Source: Rhodopseudomonas palustris (GTDB taxonomy: Bacteria > Pseudomonadota > Alphaproteobacteria > Rhizobiales > Xanthobacteraceae). Taken from it: a DNA stretch of 64,000 bases. Both the position numbers and the translations under genes were made by a program. The notes under the pieces were generated by a model. The model worked only from the letters and a program-made list of their open reading frames with translations, searched no databases and was not told the DNA's origin. Positions 26,905 to 36,679 of this stretch are shown piece by piece. The stretch's first letter is position 1, and the number at the start of each line of letters is the position of its first letter. Location of the stretch: contig NZ_QKQS01000016.1 in assembly GCF_003226555.1 (NCBI RefSeq), positions 62,001 to 126,000 on the forward strand. The letters are read 5' to 3'.

Positions 26905-28494
26905 ATGAACAGACGCGAATTCACCAAGCTCGGCCTGCTCGCTGGCGCGGCCGGCATCGGCGGAATCCCGCTCGGCATCACGCGTGCCGTAGGGCAGACC
27001 CGCGGCGGCACGCTCAACACCATCATTCAGCCGGAACCGCCGATCCTGGTCACCGCGCTCAATCAGCAGCAGCCGACGCTGACGCTGGGCGGCAAGATCT
27101 ACGAGAGCCTGCTGCGCTACGATTTCGACCTCAAGCCGCTGCCGGGCCTCGCTCAGTCCTGGGAAGTGTCGCCCGACAAGCTGACCTACACCTTCAAGCT
27201 GTTCCCCAACATCACCTTCCACGACGGCACGCCGCTGACCTCCGAAGACGTGGTGTTCTCGATCACCAAGATCCTGATGGAAAACCACGCGCGGGCGCGC
27301 AACACCTTCTCGCGGGTCGAGAAGGCCGAGGCGCCGGACCCGCTCACCGTGGTGTTCAAGCTGAAGACGCCGTTCGCACCGTTCCTCACCGCGTTCGATT
27401 GCACCACCGCGCCGATCGTGCCGAAGCACATCTACGAGGGCACTGACTATCGCAAGAATCCGGCCAATGCGAAGGCGATCGGATCCGGCCCGTTCAAGCT
27501 GAAGGAATGGGTGCGCGGCTCGCACGTCCATCTGGTCAGGCACGAGGGCTATTATCGTCCGAACGAGCCGGTTCTCGACGAGATCATCTACCGCGTGATC
27601 CCGGATTCCGCCTCGCGCTCGGTGGCGCTGGAGCAGGGGACCGTTCAGCTCACGCAGTGGACCGACGTCGAGCTGTTCGAGGTGCCGCGGCTGCAGAAGC
27701 TCCCGCATCTGACGATGACCACCAAGGGCTACGAGTTCTTCGCGCCGCATACCTGGCTCGAGATGAACAACCGGATCGCGCCGATGAACGATAAGCGGTT
27801 CCGGCAGGCGGTGATGTACGCGATCGACCGCAAGGCACTGCTCGCCCGCGTCTATTTCGGTCTCGGCAAGGTGTCCACCGGCCCGGTGTCGTCGAAGACG
27901 AAATTCTACGAGAAGGACGTCAAGAAGTACGACTACTCGCCCGAGAAGGCGAAGGCGCTGCTCGACGAGATGGGGTTGAAGCCGGGCCCCGACGGCAAGC
28001 GGGTGTCGATTCCCTATCTGGTGCCGCCCTATGGCGAAACCCATCAGCGGGCTTCCGAGTTTCTGCGGCAGTCGCTCGCCCGCGTCGGCATCGATCTGCA
28101 GCTGAAAGGAATCGATATCGCCGGCTGGGCCGAGAAGTTCAGCAATTGGGACTTCTCCATGACGTCGACGACGGTCTATCAGTTCGGTGATCCCGCGCTC
28201 GGCGTTTCTCGAAGCTACATCTCGTCCAACATCCGCAAGGGCATCCTGTTCTCCAACACCTGCGGCTACTCCAACCCGGAGGTCGACCGGCTGTTCGAGG
28301 CGGCCGCGGTCGCAACGTCGGACGACAAGCGTCAGGAGCTCTACAGCGAGGTCCAGAAAATCATGGTCGAGGAGGTGCCGGTCGCCTGGCTGCTCGAGAT
28401 CGACTACCCGAACTTCATGGACAAGCGGCTGAAGAACGTGGTGACCACGGCGATCGGCGTCCACGACACATTCGGGACGGTTTCGTTCGGATGA
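26905..28494 (+). CDS. Peptide/opine-type ABC transporter substrate-binding protein
   Basis: A 529-residue SBP_bac_5 (DppA/OppA) protein. A twin-arginine-like signal (MNRREFTKLGLLAGAAG) precedes a mature start near QTRGGTLN. Typical segments are LAQSWEVSPDKLTYTFKL, FHDGTPLTSEDVVFS and FRQAVMYAIDRKALL. Delivers peptides, opines or similar compounds to the two permeases that follow. Its stop overlaps the next gene's ATGATG. A 76-bp gap after the ThDP gene may hold a separate promoter. Confidence 0.93.
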   Translation: MNRREFTKLGLLAGAAGIGGIPLGITRAVGQTRGGTLNTIIQPEPPILVTALNQQQPTLTLGGKIYESLLRYDFDLKPLPGLAQSWEVSPDKLTYTFKLFPNITFHDGTPLTSEDVVFSITKILMENHARARNTFSRVEKAEAPDPLTVVFKLKTPFAPFLTAFDCTTAPIVPKHIYEGTDYRKNPANAKAIGSGPFKLKEWVRGSHVHLVRHEGYYRPNEPVLDEIIYRVIPDSASRSVALEQGTVQLTQWTDVELFEVPRLQKLPHLTMTTKGYEFFAPHTWLEMNNRIAPMNDKRFRQAVMYAIDRKALLARVYFGLGKVSTGPVSSKTKFYEKDVKKYDYSPEKAKALLDEMGLKPGPDGKRVSIPYLVPPYGETHQRASEFLRQSLARVGIDLQLKGIDIAGWAEKFSNWDFSMTSTTVYQFGDPALGVSRSYISSNIRKGILFSNTCGYSNPEVDRLFEAAAVATSDDKRQELYSEVQKIMVEEVPVAWLLEIDYPNFMDKRLKNVVTTAIGVHDTFGTVSFG

Positions 28495-29513
28495 TGGCGC
28501 TGGCGCAGTCGATCGGCGGCAGTCGTGGTGTGGCGATCGCTTTGGCGGTCGCCCGCTGGGTGGCCCGCTTCGTCGCGGTGGTGCTGGTGATCGCCACCTT
28601 CAACTTCGTGCTGGTGCATGCTGCGCCCGGCGATCCCGCGCAGGTGATGGCCGGGCAGAGCGGGGCGGCCGATGAGGAGATGCTGACCAAGCTTCGTGCC
28701 GAGTATGGCCTGGACAAGCCGTACCCGGTGCAGCTCGCGATCTATCTGAAGCGGATCGTGACGCTGGATCTCGGCTACTCTTATCGGCAGCAACGCTCAG
28801 TGCTGTCGCTGATCGGCGAGCGCCTGCCGGCCACACTGCTGTTGACCTGCTGCGCGTTTCTTCTGTCGCTTTTCGTCGGCGTGTCGCTGGGCACGCTGGC
28901 GGGGGTGCGGGCCGGCAAATGGTCGGACACCGCGCTGACCATCGTGTCGCTGTTCCTCTACGCCATGCCGGTGTTCTGGCTTGGCCTGATGCTGGTGCTG
29001 TTGTTCTCGGTTCAGCTCGATTGGCTGCCGGCGTTCGGCTACGTCACGATCGGTGTCGAGATGACGCCGCTCGAACGGGCCAGCGACATTGCCTCGCATC
29101 TGGTGCTGCCGGTGATCTCGCTCGGCGCGGTGCATCTGGCGATTTACGCCAGGTTGATGCGGTCCGCGGTAATCGACGTCGCGCATCAGGACTTCATCAA
29201 GACGGCGCGCGCCAAGGGGCTGAAGCGCGGCCAGATCATCATTCACCACATGCTGCGCAACGCGGTGCTGCCGGTGGTCACCGTCGCCGGCATGCAGGCC
29301 GGAACGCTGGTCGGTGGTTCGGTGGTGATCGAGACGGTGTTCGCATGGCCAGGCCTCGGCCGGCTGACTTTCGACGCCGTGCTGCAGCGTGATTATCCGC
29401 TGATGCTCGGGATCTTCCTGGTGATGTCGGTGATCGTCATCGGGCTCAATCTTCTGACTGACGCGATCTACCGGGTAGTCGATCCGCGTGTGTCGTTGCG
29501 TGCGGCGTCCTGA
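28491..29513 (+). CDS. Peptide-type ABC transporter permease (DppB-like)
   Basis: A 340-residue inner-membrane permease with about six helices. The coupling-loop motif TARAKGLKRGQIIIHHMLRNA and the C-terminal ETVFAWPGLGRL are typical of DppB/OppB. Two adjacent ATGs (28491, 28494) can serve as start; the first overlaps the preceding stop. Confidence 0.93.
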   Translation: MMALAQSIGGSRGVAIALAVARWVARFVAVVLVIATFNFVLVHAAPGDPAQVMAGQSGAADEEMLTKLRAEYGLDKPYPVQLAIYLKRIVTLDLGYSYRQQRSVLSLIGERLPATLLLTCCAFLLSLFVGVSLGTLAGVRAGKWSDTALTIVSLFLYAMPVFWLGLMLVLLFSVQLDWLPAFGYVTIGVEMTPLERASDIASHLVLPVISLGAVHLAIYARLMRSAVIDVAHQDFIKTARAKGLKRGQIIIHHMLRNAVLPVVTVAGMQAGTLVGGSVVIETVFAWPGLGRLTFDAVLQRDYPLMLGIFLVMSVIVIGLNLLTDAIYRVVDPRVSLRAAS

Positions 29514-29522
29514 GCGGAGGTT

Positions 29523-30365
29523 ATGATGGATCGCGTGAAGACCTTCCTCACTCATCCGACCGGCGTGATCGGTCTGGTGATCCTGATCGGCGTGGTCGTG
29601 CTCGCGGTCGCCGCGCCGACGATCTTTCCCGAAGATCCCTGGGAGATGGTTGCGGCGCCGTTCCAGCCGCCGGGGAGCGAGGGATTGCCGCTCGGATCGG
29701 ACATGCTCGGCCGTAACGTCGCTGCGGGCATCGCCTATGGCGCCCGGGTGTCGCTGACGATCGGCATCGCCTCGACGTTGGCGGCGCTGTGCATCGGCGT
29801 GGTGATCGGGGCGATCGCCGGTTATTTCGGCGGCCGGGTCGACGATCTGATGATGCGTATCACCGAGCTGTTCCAGACCATTCCCGGTTTCGTTCTGGCG
29901 ATCCTGCTGGTGGCGACGATCGGGCCGACGCTCACCAACGTCATTATCTCGATCGGCGTGGTGAGCTGGCCGCCGCTGGCGCGGCTGACGCGGGCGGAGT
30001 TCATGCGGCTGCGCGGCCGCGAATTCGTCCAGGCTGCGGTTTGCCAGGGGCAGGCGCCGATGGTGGTGGCGCTGCGTCACATTCTGCCGAATGCGATCTC
30101 GCCGATCATCGTCACCGGATCGCTGACGATCGCGACCGCGATCCTGATCGAGAGCGCGCTCAGCTTCATGGGGCTGGGCGACCCAAATCTGATGTCGTGG
30201 GGGCTGATGATCGGCGCGTCGCGGACGGTGATCCGGCAGGCGTGGTGGATGAGCATGTTTCCCGGCATTGCGATCGTGCTGACGGTTCTGGCGATCAATC
30301 TCGTTGGCGAAGGGCTGAACGACACCCTGAACCCGCGCATCTCACGAAAGGCGCGAAAAGCATGA
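29523..30365 (+). CDS. Peptide-type ABC transporter permease (DppC-like)
   Basis: A 280-residue permease, partner of the DppB-like protein. The N-terminal helix is followed by LGSDMLGRNVAAGIAYGARVS, the DppC periplasmic signature, and by ESALSFMGLGDPNLMSWG near the C terminus. Nine bases after the previous stop; its own stop overlaps the ATPase start in ATGA. Confidence 0.93.
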   Translation: MMDRVKTFLTHPTGVIGLVILIGVVVLAVAAPTIFPEDPWEMVAAPFQPPGSEGLPLGSDMLGRNVAAGIAYGARVSLTIGIASTLAALCIGVVIGAIAGYFGGRVDDLMMRITELFQTIPGFVLAILLVATIGPTLTNVIISIGVVSWPPLARLTRAEFMRLRGREFVQAAVCQGQAPMVVALRHILPNAISPIIVTGSLTIATAILIESALSFMGLGDPNLMSWGLMIGASRTVIRQAWWMSMFPGIAIVLTVLAINLVGEGLNDTLNPRISRKARKA

Positions 30366-32023
30366 GCGATGATATCCTGCTGTCCGTCGAAAATCTGTCG
30401 GTGGCGCTGCCGAAGGGCGGCGACCGTAGCCACGCGGTCGCGGAGGTGTCGCTCAGCGTGCGGCGCAACGAGATCGTCTGCCTGGTCGGCGAGTCCGGCT
30501 CGGGCAAGTCGATCACCGCTCATGCCGTGCTGGGATTGTTGCCGCCGAACCTGTCGATCGGCAGCGGTGCCATCCGGTTCCGCGGAACTGATCTTGCGCA
30601 CGCCGATGAAGACACGATGCGCGGCCTGCGCGGCGGTGCGATCTCGATGATCTTCCAGGAGCCGCTGAGTGCGCTCAATCCGTTGGCGCGGGTCGGCGAT
30701 CAGATCGCCGAAGCGATCCTGATCCACGCCAATCCGCGGCCCAGCCGCGCCGATCTCGACGCGCGGGTGCTCGAACTGATTGCTGCGGTCGGGTTGCCGG
30801 AGCCGGCGACCCTGGTTCGCAGCTATCCGTTCCAGCTCTCCGGCGGTCAGCGTCAACGGGTGATGATCGCGATGGCGATGTCGAACAATCCGGCGCTGTT
30901 GCTGGCCGACGAGCCGACCACCGCACTCGACGTCACCACGCAGAAGCAGATCCTGGCGCTGATCCGTCGGCTGCAGTCCGAGCGCGGCATGGGCGTCTTG
31001 TTCATCACCCACGATTTTGGCGTCGTCGCCGACATCGCCGATCGGGTGGTGGTGATGCGCGGCGGACGCGTCGTCGAGCAGGGCAGCGTCGACGAGGTGT
31101 TGCGGCATCCGAAGGACGACTACACCAAGGCGCTGATCGCGGCGGTGCCGGGCACGCGGCCGGGCGCGGAGCGCGACCGTCACCTCGACGGCGAGCCGTT
31201 GCTCGACGCCCACGGGCTGAACAAGACCTTCGTGACCGCGCAGGGGCTGTTCCGGCCGCACCGTACGGTGCCGGCGGTGCGCGATGTCGCGCTCAGCCTG
31301 CGTCCGCGCGAGACCGTGGCGGTGGTCGGCGAATCCGGTTCCGGCAAATCGACGCTCGGCCGCATCATCATGCGCTTGATCGAGCCGGACTCCGGCGCGA
31401 TCGAATTCGGCGGCATGGATTTCCTCGAGTTGCGCGGCAGCGGGCTGCGGGCGATGCGGCGCAAGGTCCAGATCGTGTTTCAGGACCCGTTCGCCGCGCT
31501 CGATCCGCGGCAGAAAGTCGGCGACGCCATCGCGCGCGGACCGATGGCTTACGGCGTGCCGCCGGCGGAGGCGATCGCGGATGCCAAACGCCTGCTGGCG
31601 CGCGTCGGGCTGGAGGCCAGCGCGGCCGAGCGCTATCCGCACGAATTCTCCGGCGGTCAGCGTCAGCGCATCTGCATCGCGCGCGCGCTGGCGCTGAAAC
31701 CGATGGTGCTGGTGGCGGACGAGGCGGTGTCCGCGCTCGACGTCTCGGTGCAGGCGCAGATTCTCGACCTGCTCGCCGAACTGCGCGAGGAGATGAACCT
31801 GGCAATGCTTTTCATCACGCACGATCTGCGCGTCGCCGCCGAGATCGCCGATCGCATCGTGGTGATGCGCCGCGGTGAGATTGTCGAGCAGGGCGATACC
31901 AAGTCGGTCTTCACGTCACCCCAGCATGCTTACACCCGCGCCTTGCTCGACGCGATCCCGGGCCGCAGCCTGTTCGCGGGTCCGCAGGCTTCGGCGGTGC
32001 AGAATGACGTCATGTCCGCATAG
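30362..32023 (+). CDS. Fused two-domain peptide ABC transporter ATPase (DppD-DppF-like)
   Basis: A 553-residue protein containing both ATPases of a peptide importer. Domain 1 (about 1-260): Walker [10 protein letters not shown], signature LSGGQRQRV, Walker B LLLADEPT. Domain 2 (about 280-540): Walker [10 protein letters not shown], signature FSGGQRQRI, Walker B LVADEAV. Each domain has an oligopeptide-type C-terminal extension ([30 protein letters not shown]). The real start is the ATG at 30362; the longer upstream reading shadows the DppC gene. Completes the importer. Confidence 0.94.
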   Translation: MSDDILLSVENLSVALPKGGDRSHAVAEVSLSVRRNEIVCLVGESGSGKSITAHAVLGLLPPNLSIGSGAIRFRGTDLAHADEDTMRGLRGGAISMIFQEPLSALNPLARVGDQIAEAILIHANPRPSRADLDARVLELIAAVGLPEPATLVRSYPFQLSGGQRQRVMIAMAMSNNPALLLADEPTTALDVTTQKQILALIRRLQSERGMGVLFITHDFGVVADIADRVVVMRGGRVVEQGSVDEVLRHPKDDYTKALIAAVPGTRPGAERDRHLDGEPLLDAHGLNKTFVTAQGLFRPHRTVPAVRDVALSLRPRETVAVVGESGSGKSTLGRIIMRLIEPDSGAIEFGGMDFLELRGSGLRAMRRKVQIVFQDPFAALDPRQKVGDAIARGPMAYGVPPAEAIADAKRLLARVGLEASAAERYPHEFSGGQRQRICIARALALKPMVLVADEAVSALDVSVQAQILDLLAELREEMNLAMLFITHDLRVAAEIADRIVVMRRGEIVEQGDTKSVFTSPQHAYTRALLDAIPGRSLFAGPQASAVQNDVMSA

Positions 32024-32108
32024 CCGGGCGCTCTCGCCGGTCTGACCAGTAGTGGAGTACGGGCTACCGGCGGTATAGCTGCGAACGAAACCCAACAGGG
32101 AACCAACA

Positions 32109-33686
32109 ATGCGCGATTTCCACAAGACCGGCCGCTCGCTCGCGGTCGCGCAGAACGGCATGGCGGCGACGTCGCATCCGCGCGCGACCTTGGCGGCGAT
32201 CGACATCCTGCGCCGCGGCGGCAATGCGATCGACGCCGCGGCGGCGGCGGTCGCGATCCAGGGCGTGGTCGAGCCGCAGATGACCGGCATCGGCGGTGAC
32301 TGTTTCGCGCTGGTCGCGCTGGGCGGCGGTCGCCCGATTGCACTGAACGGCTCCGGTCGCACCCCGGCCGGCACCGACGCGGAGAAATATGCGGGCGGCG
32401 ACGCGCGCGACATTCCACCGACCTCGCCCGAGGCGGTCACCATTCCGGGGGCGATCGATGCGTGGTGCACGTTGATCGAGCGCCACGGCAGACTGCCGCT
32501 CGCGGATGTGCTGGCGCCGGCAATCGAGGCGGCCGAACAGGGCTTCTGCATCACGCCGCGCGTCGCGGCCGACTGGCACCGGTTCCGCGCGCGCGTCGAA
32601 ATCGATCCGAACGCCGCGGCGCAGTTCCTGCCCGGCGGAAATGCGCCCGAGATCGGCGACGTCCGCGCCCAGCCGCGGCTCGGCGCGACGTTGCGCAAGA
32701 TCGCGAGCGAGGGCCGCGCCGGCTTCTACGAGGGCGAGGTCGCCGAAGAGATCGTGGCGGTGCTGCGCAAGCTCGGCGGCGCGCACGCAGTCGATGATTT
32801 CGCCGCCCACCGCGGCGAGGACGTGACGCCGATCTCGGCCGATTATCGCGGCTATACCGTGATGGAATGTCCGCCGAACGGGCAGGGCCTCGCGGCGCTG
32901 ATGATCATGCGTGTGCTCGAAGGCTTCGACGTCGGCAAACTGAACGAGGCCGACCGGATTCATCTGCTCGCCGAGGCCACCAAGGCGGCTTACGCGACGC
33001 GCGACGCGTATTTCTGCGATCCGGCGGTCCACCCGCTCGAGCCCGCCCGCTTCCTGTCGGATGCGCTGATCGGCAAGATCCGGCGGGCGATCACGATGGA
33101 TCGCGCCGGTGAGGCGCAGCCGTGGCTCGACACCGAACATCGCGACACGGTCTATGTCACCGTGGTCGACCGTGATCTCAACGCGGTGTCGCTGATCAAC
33201 TCGATCTTCTCGCCGTTCGGCAGCGGCATCTACGCGCCGAATTCCGGCGTGCTGCTGCACAATCGCGGATGGAGTTTCCGCGCCAAGCCCGGCCATCCCA
33301 ACTCGTTGGCGCCTCGTAAGCGTCCGATGCACACGATCATTCCCGGCATGCTGATGCAGGGCGATGAGGCGGTGATGCCGTTCGGCGTGATGGGCGGGCA
33401 CTATCAGGCCACCGGACACGCCAACTTCATCTCCAACGTGCTGGACCTCGGCCTCGACATCCAGGCCGCCGCCGAGCGCCCGCGCAGTTTCTGCTTCGAC
33501 GGCGCGCTGACGCTCGAGACCACGATCGGCCAGGACGTCCACGACGAGATGCAGCGCCGTGGACACACCGTGCGCTGGACCGAGCAGGCGATCGGCGGCT
33601 GTCAGGCGATCCGCATCGACCGTGCGCGTGGCGTTCTGCTCGGCGCGTCCGACCACCGCAAAGACGGCGTGGCGCTCGGCTATTGA
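32109..33686 (+). CDS. Gamma-glutamyltransferase family protein
   Basis: A 525-residue Ntn-type hydrolase precursor. N-terminal [24 protein letters not shown] is a GGT hallmark. The expected self-cleavage threonine is the first Thr of [11 protein letters not shown] (about residue 346), followed by [16 protein letters not shown]. No signal peptide is visible, unlike classical periplasmic GGT, so a cytoplasmic gamma-glutamyl or acyl hydrolase is likely. Starts 85 bp after the ABC ATPase, at the end of the cluster. It fits release of a gamma-amino acid or glutamate from imported conjugates. Confidence 0.88.
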   Translation: MRDFHKTGRSLAVAQNGMAATSHPRATLAAIDILRRGGNAIDAAAAAVAIQGVVEPQMTGIGGDCFALVALGGGRPIALNGSGRTPAGTDAEKYAGGDARDIPPTSPEAVTIPGAIDAWCTLIERHGRLPLADVLAPAIEAAEQGFCITPRVAADWHRFRARVEIDPNAAAQFLPGGNAPEIGDVRAQPRLGATLRKIASEGRAGFYEGEVAEEIVAVLRKLGGAHAVDDFAAHRGEDVTPISADYRGYTVMECPPNGQGLAALMIMRVLEGFDVGKLNEADRIHLLAEATKAAYATRDAYFCDPAVHPLEPARFLSDALIGKIRRAITMDRAGEAQPWLDTEHRDTVYVTVVDRDLNAVSLINSIFSPFGSGIYAPNSGVLLHNRGWSFRAKPGHPNSLAPRKRPMHTIIPGMLMQGDEAVMPFGVMGGHYQATGHANFISNVLDLGLDIQAAAERPRSFCFDGALTLETTIGQDVHDEMQRRGHTVRWTEQAIGGCQAIRIDRARGVLLGASDHRKDGVALGY

Positions 33687-33887
33687 AGCCGGCGAAGGCG
33701 GAAGCTCGATCAGTCCTATCGCCTTGCCGGCGTGACGGACATGCAGTGGCCGGACCCATTTCACCGGGCCGCCTCGGCCCCGCGTTGTCTCGACCCAATT
33801 TTCGCCCAGAAAAGCCATGATTTCTGAGCATTCGGCACGGATGCAGGCCGGCTATGCTGAGCCGCGCATCGGAGGCGATGGGTTGGA

Positions 33888-34964
33888 ATGCAAGTTTTCT
33901 CGAAGATAGCGATCTGCGCGGCCGCATATGCTGTGATCGCGCTTGCCCCCGGCGTGGCCGATGCGCGGGGCTGGGACACAGTACATCGCTTCGTGCACAG
34001 GACAGGCAAGTGCGGCTTGGGCAAAGAGGTCCTCGCGTCGCTGTATACGATCGGTTCGCGGACGAGCAGCGGCGAACCGATGAACCATGACGGCCTGACC
34101 GCAGCCTCCCACGAATATCCCCTCGGCACCACTGTCGTGGTCACCAACCCGGCGAACGGCCGAAGCTGCAGCATCCGGGTCAACGATCGCGGCCCTTACG
34201 GAAAGCCGCGTGACCTCGGCGTGAAGATCGACTTCACACTGGGCGCAGCCCGGTGCCTCGGCATGCACAGCACGCAGTATGTCTGCCTGCCCGGTGACGA
34301 GCCGATCGAGATCGCCGGCATGCCGCTGGTGATCGACGGCAATACGGTCGAGATCAGTGGCAGGAGAATTCGGCTGCAGGGGATCGACGCGCCGGAAACG
34401 GATCAGATTTGCGTCGACGAGAAGGGCACCGGGTGGACCTGTGGTCTCGCCGCGCGCGACGAACTCGCCAAGCGCTTCGGCGCGAAGCCCTGGACCTGCA
34501 AAGTTGCGGGTCACGACAAATACGGCAGGTCGCTCGGAAGCTGCTCGGCCAATGCCGAGAGCGTCGAAGAATGGATGGTGCGCTCGGGATGGGCCGTGGC
34601 GCTGATCCGGTCGTCCGGCGCCTATCAGGCCTCCGAGGCGATCGCTCGGGACGCGCAGTCCGGCCTCTGGTCGGGCGCCTTCATCGCGCCTGCGGATTGG
34701 CGCGATCGAACCGCCCAGACGACCATCGTCGGAGCCGCCAGCGTGCCGGGCGCAGCCCTGGAAATCCTGCGCGGCGCCGCGGCGGCGGCCGAACCACCTT
34801 CGCCGGAATGCGTCATCAAGTCCAATATCGGCCGCGGCGGTCAGTGCACGTACCATCAGCCGGGTAGCCGACTATACGCGAAGCTGAAGATGGGGCCGGG
34901 CAAGCGCTGGTTCTGCAGCGTCAAGGAAGCCGAAACGGCAGGCTGCCGCGCGCCAAAGAAGTGA
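33888..34964 (+). CDS. Secreted RlpA-like / SNase-like nuclease fusion
   Basis: A 358-residue exported protein with a signal peptide ([23 protein letters not shown]). Residues about 45-125 are a double-psi beta-barrel of the RlpA type ([28 protein letters not shown], usually involved in peptidoglycan binding or cleavage). Residues about 145-265 are a staphylococcal-nuclease-like domain ([38 protein letters not shown]). The final 55 residues form a small cysteine-bearing module ([19 protein letters not shown] ... RWFCS) often found at the end of SNase proteins. Either half alone is common; this order in one chain is unusual. Monocistronic. Confidence 0.82.
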   Translation: MQVFSKIAICAAAYAVIALAPGVADARGWDTVHRFVHRTGKCGLGKEVLASLYTIGSRTSSGEPMNHDGLTAASHEYPLGTTVVVTNPANGRSCSIRVNDRGPYGKPRDLGVKIDFTLGAARCLGMHSTQYVCLPGDEPIEIAGMPLVIDGNTVEISGRRIRLQGIDAPETDQICVDEKGTGWTCGLAARDELAKRFGAKPWTCKVAGHDKYGRSLGSCSANAESVEEWMVRSGWAVALIRSSGAYQASEAIARDAQSGLWSGAFIAPADWRDRTAQTTIVGAASVPGAALEILRGAAAAAEPPSPECVIKSNIGRGGQCTYHQPGSRLYAKLKMGPGKRWFCSVKEAETAGCRAPKK

Positions 34965-35072
34965 GCTTTGATCGCGCTCAGACCGTCGCCAGCGGCCTCG
35001 CACGACAAGACCGAGAAGTAACTGTCGCGCGGTAAGTGAAAGCAGATCCGAAGCGGCCCATCCCGAGGGCCG

Positions 35073-35425
35073 TCATGCCGCTCGACCCCAGGCAGGGAAC
35101 GGATCGTGCAGCTTGGCGTGGGCCTTCGACACGCCCGTGATGGCGCTGCCGTGGAGGGAGGCGTCGAGGGCGTCACGGATCGCCTGCTCGTCCATCTCCG
35201 ATCCTCCGACAAAGACCAACTCCTGCCGTCGATCGCCCCAAGTCGAGTTCCAATGCTTGCGAACGAGCAGCACGTGCCGAGCGACTTCGACATCTTCCGC
35301 CGTTCGACGGTGACGAAGCCGTTGTGGATCCAGTACCGGGCACCGGTTCCTTGAGCGATTTCGTTCTCGTGGTGCGGAAAGATCAGATCCTGTCCGCCGC
35401 CATGAATGTCGATCGAAGGCAGGTC
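35073..35425 (-). pseudogene. Remnant: cysteinyl-tRNA synthetase fragment joined to CobW/COG0523 C terminus
   Basis: Directly after the zur stop, the minus strand reads [20 protein letters not shown], then ENEIAQ and KMSKSLG, the unmistakable core of class I cysteinyl-tRNA synthetase. It has no N-terminal catalytic part and no C-terminal domains. At about 35275-35285 the sense frame changes to [10 protein letters not shown] and [13 protein letters not shown], ending [10 protein letters not shown], the tail of a COG0523 (CobW-like) metallochaperone GTPase. Both halves lack most of their genes, so one deletion or several probably joined a cysS paralogue to a cobW-like gene. Both families are known neighbours and targets of Zur. 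Confidence 0.78.
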
Positions 35426-35446
35426 TCAGTCCCTGTCAGTACGCTG

Positions 35447-35941
35447 TCAGGTGGCTGCGCCGGAAGCGGTGAGGCAGTTGGCGCACATGCCCTGCATTTC
35501 GATCACGCGCTTTCCGATCCGGAATCCGAGCGCGGCGGCGTCGATGTTGAACAGCGCCTCGACCTTGTCGTTTTCGACCTCAGCGGAGCTTCCGCAGGCC
35601 TCACAGATGAAGAACACGCATGTGTGCTCATGATCAGGATGAGCGCAGGGGATGAAAGCATTCCTCGTCTCGATACGAGCGATGAATTTCTGCTCCAAGA
35701 GGAAGTCGAGAACGCGATAGACGGTCGGCGGCGCAAGCTTGCGGCCGAGCCTGGTCTCGAGCTTGCGGATCAGTTCATAAGCGCCGATCGGCTGATCGAC
35801 CTGCCAGAGGGCTTCAAGCACGGCGCGTCGGATCGGCGTGAGCTGCACGCCTCTCCTGTCACAGGTTTTCTCCGCAGCGTGCAGGGCGTTGGCGACGCTC
35901 TGGCGCTCTCGGGCTCCGGGCAAGCGCTGGGCGTGAAGCAT
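35447..35941 (-). CDS. zur: Fur family zinc uptake regulator
   Basis: A 164-residue Fur-family repressor. The winged helix is YELIRKLETRLGRKLAPPTVYRVLDFL. Metal ligands are visible in CAHPDHEHTCVFFICEACG, with a structural-zinc CxxC in CEAC and a second pair in CANC near the C terminus. Zur rather than Fur is inferred from the zinc-enzyme neighbours. The ATG at 35941 is preferred; an ATG at 35983 would start inside the operator and has no ribosome-binding site. Divergent from folE-hisI across a perfect palindrome, giving a simple autoregulated switch. Confidence 0.85.
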   Translation of the reverse strand: MLHAQRLPGARERQSVANALHAAEKTCDRRGVQLTPIRRAVLEALWQVDQPIGAYELIRKLETRLGRKLAPPTVYRVLDFLLEQKFIARIETRNAFIPCAHPDHEHTCVFFICEACGSSAEVENDKVEALFNIDAAALGFRIGKRVIEMQGMCANCLTASGAAT

Positions 35942-35981
35942 CAGGGAATCCGATTCTCCGTCGCTCGGGCATCGAGCTTGC

Positions 35982-36003
35982 ATGCAATGTTATAACATTG
36001 CAT
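35982..36003. promoter_or_regulatory. Zur-type operator
   Basis: A perfect 22-bp palindrome, ATGCAATGTTATAACATTGCAT when read in two halves (ATGCAATGTTA and TAACATTGCAT). It resembles alphaproteobacterial Zur boxes with the AATGTTATAACATT core. It lies between zur and folE, close enough to both starts to repress both. Confidence 0.85.
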
Positions 36004-36040
36004 TGTGGTGGGCAAGAGCAAGCCGAGGAGTTGGGATGCA

Positions 36041-36679
36041 ATGGATGTGGCCGTGAACGGCGTCGTCTTCGAAAACAAGAAACAGGCACGGCGGAAGCGA
36101 CCCTCTCGCGCGGATGTGGAGGCGGCCGTGCGCCTGTTGATTGAATGGGCGGGGGATGATCCCGACCGGGAAGGTCTGGTCGACACGCCGGCAAGGGTCG
36201 TACGCGCCTATGAGGAGTTCTTCGCGGGCTACGACATCGATCCGGCCGAGTTGCTCGGCCGGACCTTCGAAGAAACCAACGACTATGATGACGTGATCGT
36301 ACTTCGCAATATGCGGATCGAATCGCATTGCGAGCACCACATCGTGCCGATCATCGGCAAAGCCCATGTGGCCTATCTTCCGGCAGACCGGGTGGTCGGC
36401 ATCAGCAAGCTAGCCCGGGTCGTCGAGGTCTATGCCAAGCGGTTGCAGATCCAGGAAACCTTGACCACGCAGATCGCCGACACGATCCAGGACGTGCTCA
36501 GACCGCGCGGTGTGGCTGTCGTCATCGAAGCCGGACATATGTGCATGACGACGCGTGGCATCCGAAAGCCCGGCGTTGGGATGATCACACGCCGGTTTAT
36601 GGGAGCCTTCAAGACCGACCGCGATTTGCGGCAGGAATTCCTCGCCTCAATCAACCGTCCCAGCGAGGCATTGGCATGA
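36041..36679 (+). CDS. folE: GTP cyclohydrolase I (type IA)
   Basis: A 212-residue enzyme catalysing GTP to 7,8-dihydroneopterin triphosphate, the first step of folate (and biopterin) synthesis. Zinc ligands and active-site residues are in [18 protein letters not shown] and [32 protein letters not shown] is the subunit-interface helix. The ATG at 36041 has a GAGGAG ribosome-binding site 10 bases upstream; the GTG at 36005 would lie next to the operator. It is a zinc-dependent type IA enzyme, not the zinc-independent FolE2 often found in Zur regulons. Coupled to hisI by ATGA. Confidence 0.92.
   Translation: MDVAVNGVVFENKKQARRKRPSRADVEAAVRLLIEWAGDDPDREGLVDTPARVVRAYEEFFAGYDIDPAELLGRTFEETNDYDDVIVLRNMRIESHCEHHIVPIIGKAHVAYLPADRVVGISKLARVVEVYAKRLQIQETLTTQIADTIQDVLRPRGVAVVIEAGHMCMTTRGIRKPGVGMITRRFMGAFKTDRDLRQEFLASINRPSEALA

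Noticed and set aside
30077-31822. A 581-residue minus-strand open frame opposite the ABC ATPase gene
   Set aside because: Mirror frame of two conserved ATPase domains, rich in Arg, His and Asp, with no motif of its own.
32064-33818. A 584-residue minus-strand open frame opposite the GGT gene
   Set aside because: Antisense to a clear GGT family gene. Its first 45 residues, outside GGT, look more protein-like (MAFLGENWVETTRGRGG), but no family was recognised and no separate stop supports a short gene.
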